From Propionibacteriaceae bacterium AM104-82 (lineage in GTDB: Bacteria > Actinomycetota > Actinomycetes > Propionibacteriales > Propionibacteriaceae): a stretch of 64,000 nucleotides of DNA. The position numbers were made by a program, and so were the translations under genes. Below the pieces are notes generated by a model. The model was not told the origin of the DNA, searched no databases, and saw nothing but the letters and a program-made list of their open reading frames with translations. Shown piece by piece: positions 58,750 to 64,000 of this stretch; position 1 is the first letter of the stretch; each line of letters begins with the position of its first letter. Where the stretch lies: positions 1-64,000 of the forward strand of contig JAQDQK010000013.1 of the NCBI GenBank assembly GCA_027658995.1, read 5' to 3'.

Positions 58750-59817
58750 CTACGTGCAGACGGTCGTGACGACGAGCGTCGCGTTCACCCTCAGGGTGCG
58801 GTCGCCAAACAGCTTCGTGGCGTCAATGTAGTCGAACTCCTTGACGGCGATGCCGAGGCCCTTCGTCGAACCTGCGAGCAGAGCGCCCTTGAGGAGGGCA
58901 TCGGTGTCGCGCGTCAGTTCCGCGAGCTCGTAGGGTCGCACCAGCCGGGCCGCGTAGGACGCGGGCGCGCAGCCTTCGTCGAGGTGACGGGTGACGCTCT
59001 CGGGATACTCGTCGAGCGGCACCTGCGAGGAGGCCGTGAAGAGTTCGGCGCGGGCCTCGGACGCGGCCGCCGCGTACGGGTTGTCCTCGAGCGCTGGGAC
59101 GCCCGCCTCCTGGCGCAGCCGGGCGATTTCGGTGGTGAGCGAGCGCACCGTCAGGTCCTGGTTGACGGGCAGTTCGCCGATGTTGAGGTAGTCGGCGCAG
59201 GCCGTCGCGACGGGAAGGGACTGCTGCTCGGGGCGCATGCCGGTGCACGAGTAGGAGAACAGTTCGGTGGGCTCCACGGAGCCGTCCGCCCGGATGTAGT
59301 CCTTCTGCCACGGCGGCACCAGGGCGGCAAGGCCCTCCTCATCGGCGGCATCCTCGGCCAACGCGTCGGCCAGTTCCTTGTCGTCGGCGAGCCCGTCGCG
59401 CTCCCAGACGTAGTGCAGGTACTCGTGCGCCAGCAGTTCGGGACGTTGGAAGGCCTTGAGGTCGGCGGAGACGAACAGCGAGTTCTTCGCGGGCACGTAG
59501 CAACCGGAACTCTCGGATCCGCAGTCGGCGGCGGTGTCCGCGCTGGAGATCAGCGACACCTGCGGGACCTCGCCCACGATCAGGTGCCCGAGCAGGGCCG
59601 CGAGGGCCTCGTCCTGCTCCACTTGGACGGCGGGGCTCTGCTCGGCCGACGCCGTGGAAGTGGTGCTCCGCGGCTCGGACGGCGTCCGGGTCTCGGCGGC
59701 GCTCGTCGGGTCGGCCGGGGCCGAGGTGCTTCCCGGCTGCGGGCTCGAGCACGCCGCGAGCAGCGAGACACCGAGCATCGCGATCAGCAGGGCCGGAGTG
59801 CTCAGGGGCTTCCTCAT
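58750..59817 (-). CDS. Putative HExxH metallopeptidase-like lipoprotein
   Basis: A 355-residue lipoprotein. Signal ending LLAACSS gives lipid-attached Cys22. A Thr/Ser/Glu linker follows, then a domain with AHEYLHYVWERDG, the HExxH zinc-binding pattern (HEYLH), and Cys pairs (CGSESSGCY; YSCTG with VATACADY; GCAPA). The remaining domain is alpha-helical. Active-site third ligand cannot be named. Could process surface proteins or be inactive; no family assigned. Lies between two other secreted proteins on the same strand. Confidence 0.75.
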   Translation of the reverse strand: MRKPLSTPALLIAMLGVSLLAACSSPQPGSTSAPADPTSAAETRTPSEPRSTTSTASAEQSPAVQVEQDEALAALLGHLIVGEVPQVSLISSADTAADCGSESSGCYVPAKNSLFVSADLKAFQRPELLAHEYLHYVWERDGLADDKELADALAEDAADEEGLAALVPPWQKDYIRADGSVEPTELFSYSCTGMRPEQQSLPVATACADYLNIGELPVNQDLTVRSLTTEIARLRQEAGVPALEDNPYAAAASEARAELFTASSQVPLDEYPESVTRHLDEGCAPASYAARLVRPYELAELTRDTDALLKGALLAGSTKGLGIAVKEFDYIDATKLFGDRTLRVNATLVVTTVCT

Positions 59818-59878
59818 GGCGGCGAAGTCTATTCGCCGACGGGGTCCTGGCCGTTGTGGCGAGGGCGGTCGCGCGCCG

Positions 59879-60334
59879 TCAGCCCCGGACGCGTAGGGCG
59901 TCCATCAGGGCCGTCCTGCCCGCCTCGTGCCCGTGGAACCCGGCGAGGACGCGCGCGACGACGACGCCCGGGTCGGTGTCCTCGAGCGCGTCGGCGACCA
60001 TCGCCTCGATCTCGCGGGAGCGGCACTCGGCGATGAACGCCCGGGTCCTGGGGTGGGACTCGTCCGCGAAGTCGGCGATCGGCATCACGTCGCGCTCGAA
60101 GAAGCCCGCGGCCCCGTCGTGGGGACACATCAGGAATGCGAGCACCACCACCGACGGCGTGCCGTGGCTGGCCCAGGTGTCGACGATCGCGCGCTCAGGG
60201 ACGCCGACGAAGTAGTTGGTGAGGCAGCGGTGGAGCGTCTCGCTCCTGCTCTCCTGCCACCTTGGCGCGGGGATGGGATCGCGATGCAGCCCGACGTACT
60301 GCGGGCGCTCAGACTGCGACTGCCATGCGGACAA
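59879..60334 (-). CDS. Hypothetical protein with probable TTG start
   Basis: A 151-residue protein, starting as TTG preceded seven bases upstream by AGGAGG, the strongest ribosome-binding site in this stretch. The sequence contains CLTNYFVGVPERAIVDTWAS, VVVLAFLMCPHDGAAGFFERD and PGVVVARVLAGFHGHEAG. Acidic, cytosolic; no membrane helix. No in-frame ATG or GTG with a comparable RBS was found. No family recognised. Confidence 0.6.
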   Translation of the reverse strand: MSAWQSQSERPQYVGLHRDPIPAPRWQESRSETLHRCLTNYFVGVPERAIVDTWASHGTPSVVVLAFLMCPHDGAAGFFERDVMPIADFADESHPRTRAFIAECRSREIEAMVADALEDTDPGVVVARVLAGFHGHEAGRTALMDALRVRG

Positions 60335-60458
60335 CGCCGTTCCTCCTGTGGTTCTCTGCCCGTGGCTTGCGGCAGACGCGGAGGCCTCATGGGCGGGGTG
60401 TGCGCCAACAGTACGACCGCGGCTGGGTCGCGCTTCGCGCGGGGTCCGGTTACGCGGC

Positions 60459-60491
60459 GACCCCCGGCGTGCCGTCGGCATGCCGGGGGTC
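60459..60491 (-). terminator. Terminator-like hairpin after the FKBP gene
   Basis: GACCCCCGGCGTGCC at 60459-60473 pairs with GGCATGCCGGGGGTC at 60477-60491 with one G-T pair and a three-base loop; it lies 12 bases after the stop of the minus-strand gene. No T-run. Confidence 0.7.
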
Positions 60492-60503
60492 GTCGCGGGT
60501 GCC

Positions 60504-61478
60504 TCAGGCGGCCGGGGCCGCCGCAAGCAGATCGAGGACGAAGATGGCCGGCGTTGCGCCGGTGGCCGCGTCCGCGGGGTAGACGAGCAGCACGCGGGAG
60601 CCGATCTTGGTGCCCACGGTCTCCTCGCCGCCGCCACCCTCGACCTTCTGGATGCCCTCGGCCCAGCTCGACTGGGGCTCGCCGCCCCATTCGGAGACGA
60701 CCGCGTGGTAGAACAGCACGTCGTCGGCGGTGACCTCGGGGCCGGTGCCCTCCGCGAGGACGATGACCTGCGGCTCGGTGGGGGCGGCAGCGTCGGTCGC
60801 GAACGAGACCTTCGGCTCGGCGCCGAGGTCACCCTCGACGCTCAGCCCTGCGGGCAGTTCGGCGTTGGTGAGCGTCGCGTCGCCGAGCGCCGAGGTGTCG
60901 ATGTTGGTGACGCCGATGACGTCGACGACGAACACGAGCGTCGAGTTGGCCGGGATGTCGCCGTTCTCCTGGTCGCCGTATCCGAACTCCGGCGGCACCA
61001 CGATCTGGACGCGGTCGCCGACCTTGGTGCCGATCAGGCCGTACTTCCACCCGGCGACGACCTCGTTCAGCGAGAAGCTGGTGGGCTCGCCCCGGTCAAA
61101 GGACGAGTCGAACTGCTTGCCGTCGCTCCATAGGAAGCCCGCGTAGTTGACCTTGACGAAGGCGCCATCCTTGGCCTCGTCGCCGTCGCCCGCCGTGAGC
61201 GTCTTGACGGTGATCTGCGTCGGGGGTTCGTCCCCGATGGCCTTCATCGAGGGGATGCCGTCGGCGTTGAAGGTGATCTCGGGCAGCGCGCCCTTCGGGT
61301 CGCGGTCGACCGTCGGCGCCGACTCGTCCACCGGCGGGTCGGCCGGTGCGTCCGTCTGCCCGGTGGCGGTGGGCGTCGGGCTCGGCTGCGACTGGTTCGC
61401 GGTGTCGTCGCCCGAGCAGGCAGACAGGAAGACGACGGGGGCGATCAGGCCGATGGCCAGGGTCTTGAACTTTTTCAC
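60504..61478 (-). CDS. FKBP-type peptidyl-prolyl cis-trans isomerase lipoprotein (two FKBP-like units)
   Basis: A 324-residue lipoprotein. The first FKBP domain is intact: VNYAGFLWSDGKQFDSSFDRG, VVAGWKYGLIGTKVGDRVQI, PEFGYGD and LVFVVDVIGV. A second, shorter FKBP-like unit at the C-terminus (DDVLFYHAVVSEWGG, GTKIGSRVLLVYP) lacks the ligand-pocket residues PxxxxYG and looks degenerate. Lipobox near FLSACSG. It folds secreted proteins outside the membrane. GTG start at 61478, GGAG upstream. A TxTxTx-rich linker follows the Cys. Confidence 0.88.
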   Translation of the reverse strand: MKKFKTLAIGLIAPVVFLSACSGDDTANQSQPSPTPTATGQTDAPADPPVDESAPTVDRDPKGALPEITFNADGIPSMKAIGDEPPTQITVKTLTAGDGDEAKDGAFVKVNYAGFLWSDGKQFDSSFDRGEPTSFSLNEVVAGWKYGLIGTKVGDRVQIVVPPEFGYGDQENGDIPANSTLVFVVDVIGVTNIDTSALGDATLTNAELPAGLSVEGDLGAEPKVSFATDAAAPTEPQVIVLAEGTGPEVTADDVLFYHAVVSEWGGEPQSSWAEGIQKVEGGGGEETVGTKIGSRVLLVYPADAATGATPAIFVLDLLAAAPAA

Positions 61479-61602
61479 AAGGTCGCTCTCCGCGGCCACT
61501 GCGACCGCATCGGGGTTGGGATCGACGGTTTCTGGACCGCCGACCGGGGTCAACGGTACCTAACGACCCTGTGCCGATCCTGTGCGGCGGGGGCCGCCAG
61601 GC

Positions 61603-63036
61603 TCAGCCCGCGACCCGGAACTCCCTCAGCACGACCTCTCCGTGCCCCTCAAACCAGGCGTTCGGGGACGGTGGGGCCGCGACAAGGTCGGTCAGGACGG
61701 AGCAGCCTCCGTCGGCGAAGATCTCGACCGCCGTGGGGTCGAACCAGACGCGCAGCGCTACGTCCCCCGATCCGCGCAGGTCCACGGCCGACTCCGTCAC
61801 GAACGACTCCGGGAGCGACTCGGCCCCGCCGCGCCGGTCGACGCTGAGCCGTCGGGTCGCGGCGTCGTAGGAGATCGCCACGGCCACGGACTCGTCGGCA
61901 CCGAGGTGCAGCGTGAAGCCCTGGGACTCCCCCACGGCCACGCGCAGGTCGAGGCGACCCGCGGGCGGCAGGGTGACCGGAAGCTTCACCCGGTCGTCGA
62001 CTGCGAGGTCCGAGACCGCTTCGAGTTCGGTGACGGCTGGGCCGATCGCCTCCTGGCGCAGCAGCACGACGCCGTCGACCTCGACGAGCGAGAGCCTTCG
62101 GGCCATCGTCATGGCACCGCGCTGCGGGCGGTCCGGGTCGACAGGAAGGTCGTGCGCGTAGAGCCAGTTGCTCATCCAGGCGATCAGCGTCCGCTCGTCG
62201 TCCGCGAGGCCGGCGAAGGTGACGCCCGCGTAGCAGTCGTGGCCGTAGTCGAGCCACGTGAGCGAGCGCATGCCCGCCTCGTCGTCCGGGCCGACCTTGG
62301 GGTGCCGGACGCGCGGGGTGAAGGCGCTGCCGTCGAAGTCGCCCACGAAGTACTGCGTGCCCGAGCCGCCCGCGGTGCCACCGGGGTTGATGCTGAGCAA
62401 CAGCACCCAGGCGGTCTCGTCGGTGCCCTCGATCCGCAGCGGGAACATGTCCGGGCATTCCCACACTCCCCCGACGCCCGCCTCGGGGCCGAACGCCGAG
62501 AGGAACGTCCAGGAGAGCAGGTCGTCGGAGCGGTAGAACACCACCTGCTGCTCCATGGCCTCGACGGCGACCATCACCCAGTAGCTTCCTGCGGGGCCCT
62601 CGTAACGGATCACCTTCGGGTCGCGGAAGTCGGCCGAGCCCCGGTCGGCGACCGGGTTGCCCGCGTACTTGGTGAAGGTCACGCCGCCGTCGAGGCTGTA
62701 GGCGATCGACTGGCTCTGGTTGCGTCGGTCCAACGCGTGCGAGGTGTAGAACGCCAGCAGCGCCGGGATGCCCGCCGTGCCTAGACCGGAGTCGTTTGCC
62801 TCGTCGATCACCATCGACCCGGAGAAGATCTCCTCCGAATCGTCGAAGGAGATGGCGACCGGATGGTCGTCCCAGGTGACCAGGTCGGTGCTCGACGCGT
62901 GCCCCCAACTCATGTTCCCGTGCTCGGCCCCGAGCGGGTTGTACTGGAAGTAGAGGTGGTACCTGCCGTCGTGGAAGACGAGCCCGTTCGGGTCGTTGAT
63001 CCAGTTCAGCGGCGGCGAGAAGTGAAGCCTGGTCAT
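61603..63036 (-). CDS. Glycoside hydrolase family 32 (sucrose/fructan hydrolase)
   Basis: A 477-residue beta-fructosidase-type enzyme. WINDPNG at the start (residues 12-18; catalytic nucleophile Asp15), FRDPKV (transition-state Asp) and WECPDMFPL (acid/base Glu) are the three conserved GH32 motifs. No signal peptide, so cytosolic: likely acts on imported sucrose, sucrose phosphate or short fructans. The C-terminal 150 residues are the beta-sandwich module. Follows two ABC permease genes of the same orientation, pointing to a fructan or sucrose uptake operon. Confidence 0.93.
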   Translation of the reverse strand: MTRLHFSPPLNWINDPNGLVFHDGRYHLYFQYNPLGAEHGNMSWGHASSTDLVTWDDHPVAISFDDSEEIFSGSMVIDEANDSGLGTAGIPALLAFYTSHALDRRNQSQSIAYSLDGGVTFTKYAGNPVADRGSADFRDPKVIRYEGPAGSYWVMVAVEAMEQQVVFYRSDDLLSWTFLSAFGPEAGVGGVWECPDMFPLRIEGTDETAWVLLLSINPGGTAGGSGTQYFVGDFDGSAFTPRVRHPKVGPDDEAGMRSLTWLDYGHDCYAGVTFAGLADDERTLIAWMSNWLYAHDLPVDPDRPQRGAMTMARRLSLVEVDGVVLLRQEAIGPAVTELEAVSDLAVDDRVKLPVTLPPAGRLDLRVAVGESQGFTLHLGADESVAVAISYDAATRRLSVDRRGGAESLPESFVTESAVDLRGSGDVALRVWFDPTAVEIFADGGCSVLTDLVAAPPSPNAWFEGHGEVVLREFRVAG

Positions 63037-63080
63037 GATCCTATTTTCGCTTGTCGGGAGGTGGGTGGACGGTTCTGGGG

Positions 63081-63914
63081 CTACTTGCCGACGCCGGCAG
63101 TGAGGCCCTCGCGGAGCGGCTTCTGGCCGAAGATGAACACCAGAAGGGCCGGGATCATCGAGATGATGACGCCCGCGAGGACGGTCGAGACGCTGCCGGT
63201 GCCCAGATTGCCCTGGAGCGTGACCAGGCCGAGCGGCAGGGTGAAGTTCTGCTCGCTGATGGTCATGATGAGCGGTCGGAAGAACTCGTTCCAGTGGTAG
63301 TTGAAGGCCAGGATGCCGACGATCGCGAGGCCCGGGGTCGCCAGCGGCAGGTAGACGCTGAAGAACACCCGCCACGGACCGGCGCCGTCGATCGCTGCAG
63401 CCTCCCCCAGTTCGGCGGGAAGGCCCATGAAGAACTGCCGCATCAGGAACGTGCCGAACGCCGTCGGCAGCGCGGGGATGATCAGGGCCAGCAGGGTATC
63501 GGCGAGACCCATGCCGCGGATCAGCATGAACACCGGCACGATGGTGACCTGCATCGGCACCATCATCGTCGCCAGGATCAGGCCGAAGAGCACCTTCTTG
63601 CTGCGGAACTCGAACCGGGCGAACACATAGCCCGCCATGGCGGCGCTCAGCATCTGGCCGAGCGCGACCAGCAGCGTCACGAGGGCGCTGTTCCACACGT
63701 AGAGCCACACCGGGATCTTTGCGAAGACATCGGCGAAGGCCGCGCCTCCGACCGAGGTGACGTGCGTGACGGGGTCGGTCGGCGTCAGAGCCGTGATCAG
63801 GGTCCACACGACGGGACCGAGGGTGACGAAGGTCGCCAGGAGAAGGATGATGTACTTGGCGATCGTTCCGATCCCCTGCCAGGGGCGCCTGGCTTCAACT
63901 GCTTGCGTAGACAT
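63081..63914 (-). CDS. Carbohydrate ABC transporter permease (MalG-like)
   Basis: A 277-residue permease with six helices. The EAA loop is ELGEAAAIDGAGPWRVFFSV followed by LPLATPGLAIV; helix 1 is YIILLLATFVTLGPVVWTLI. ATG at 63914 follows GAGG by six bases; a GTG at 63926 overlapping the previous gene's stop is the alternative. Downstream GH32 enzyme probably degrades the sugar it imports. Confidence 0.92.
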   Translation of the reverse strand: MSTQAVEARRPWQGIGTIAKYIILLLATFVTLGPVVWTLITALTPTDPVTHVTSVGGAAFADVFAKIPVWLYVWNSALVTLLVALGQMLSAAMAGYVFARFEFRSKKVLFGLILATMMVPMQVTIVPVFMLIRGMGLADTLLALIIPALPTAFGTFLMRQFFMGLPAELGEAAAIDGAGPWRVFFSVYLPLATPGLAIVGILAFNYHWNEFFRPLIMTISEQNFTLPLGLVTLQGNLGTGSVSTVLAGVIISMIPALLVFIFGQKPLREGLTAGVGK

Positions 63915-63922
63915 GTGAGACC

Positions 63923-64000
63923 TCACCCGTAGAAGACGTAGCGCTTGCTGAGCTGGAACTGGATCGCGGTGACGAGCATGATCAGCAGCGTCAGGACGAC
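63923..64000 (-). CDS. Carbohydrate ABC transporter permease, C-terminal end (partial, runs off the window)
   Basis: Reading inwards from the edge, the frame gives VVLTLLIMLVTAIQFQLSKR and then YVFYG and a TGA stop. This is the typical last helix and tail of MalF-type permeases. Its TGA overlaps a GTG that may start the next gene (63926). The rest of the gene, and probably the binding protein, lie beyond the window. Confidence 0.8.
   Translation of the reverse strand, partial: VVLTLLIMLVTAIQFQLSKRYVFYG

Noticed and set aside
1..64000. tRNA, rRNA, CRISPR, IS or prophage features
   Set aside because: No tRNA-like TPsiC segment with cloverleaf, no repeat-spacer array and no transposase, integrase or phage gene was seen.

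Overview
The window reads as a piece of the chromosome of a high-GC Gram-positive actinobacterium, most likely a member of the Propionibacteriaceae (Tessaracoccus/Propionibacterium-like). The reasons are: very high GC in third codon positions, GTG starts and four-base ATGA/GTGA gene overlaps, many likely leaderless genes (TAGNNT followed about 6 bases later by ATG or GTG), actinobacterial marker genes (RbpA, GarA, FtsR-type MerR, PimA/PatA, the DUF881-Sbp-DUF881 trio) and a pyrophosphate-dependent phosphofructokinase, a hallmark of propionibacteria. No tRNA, rRNA, insertion sequence, prophage or CRISPR array was found. Almost all of it is ordinary core chromosome; the unusual material is in small details.

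Layout. 0-3.3 kb: a secreted Lys-rich protein with a sortase-like but apparently catalytically dead C-terminus, then a large LPXTG wall-anchored surface protein with an 11-copy EPEVT repeat. 3.3-6.6 kb: RhtA-type exporter, YbaK-type deacylase, small GNAT, and an SDR/enoyl-CoA hydratase pair. 6.7-17.4 kb: one long co-directional run, thrS-HIT-patA-pimA-pgsA-DUF881-sbp-DUF881-garA-ftsR-bifunctional nuclease-MerR-yihY, which joins two blocks that are separate in Mycobacterium (Rv2610c-Rv2614c and Rv1822-Rv1830) and lacks the expected pgsA1 and gcvH. 17.4-24.4 kb: PPi-PFK, two TadE-like proteins, aldo/keto reductase, YciO/Sua5-like protein, a membrane protein, a DUF937 protein and a tyrosine phosphatase. 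A 28-bp dif/Xer-like site lies at 24.44 kb. 24.5-32.7 kb: nucleotidyltransferase, PTS EIIA, TPR protein, second aldo/keto reductase, DUF1801 and NTF2-like proteins, lipoamide dehydrogenase, an HTH-MurA fusion and PdxY. 32.8-37.9 kb: GDPD, RbpA, FxsA, Ppm, Lnt and a 5'-3' exonuclease (synteny around Rv2050-Rv2053). 37.9-42.6 kb: methionine synthesis (metW, metX, metY) interrupted by VOC, VIT and a 59-residue acidic protein.

42.7-46.3 kb: an alpha-glucoside-type ABC importer with a recognisable promoter/operator and no ATPase of its own. 46.3-50.1 kb: HAD phosphatase, divergent GntR regulator with MFS transporter, DsrE-like protein, HNH nuclease. 50.1-50.5 kb: a gene-poor stretch with a possible leader ORF plus terminator in front of the HNH gene, and a 105-bp inverted-repeat element. 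50.5-57.8 kb: M20 amidohydrolase, a baeRF-like protein, an unknown protein, and an overlapping MMPL-histidine kinase-response regulator unit. 57.8-61.5 kb: a set of secreted lipoproteins (GH114, HExxH metallopeptidase-like, FKBP) and an unknown protein with a TTG start. 61.6-64 kb: a GH32 fructan/sucrose hydrolase with two ABC permeases, the last cut by the window edge.

No clear novel multi-gene system was found. The best leads are the sortase-like protein without its Cys and Arg next to an LPXTG protein, the dif-like site, the attenuator-like leader of the HNH gene, the 105-bp inverted-repeat element, and the MurA paralogue with its own DNA-binding domain and a palindrome at its promoter.
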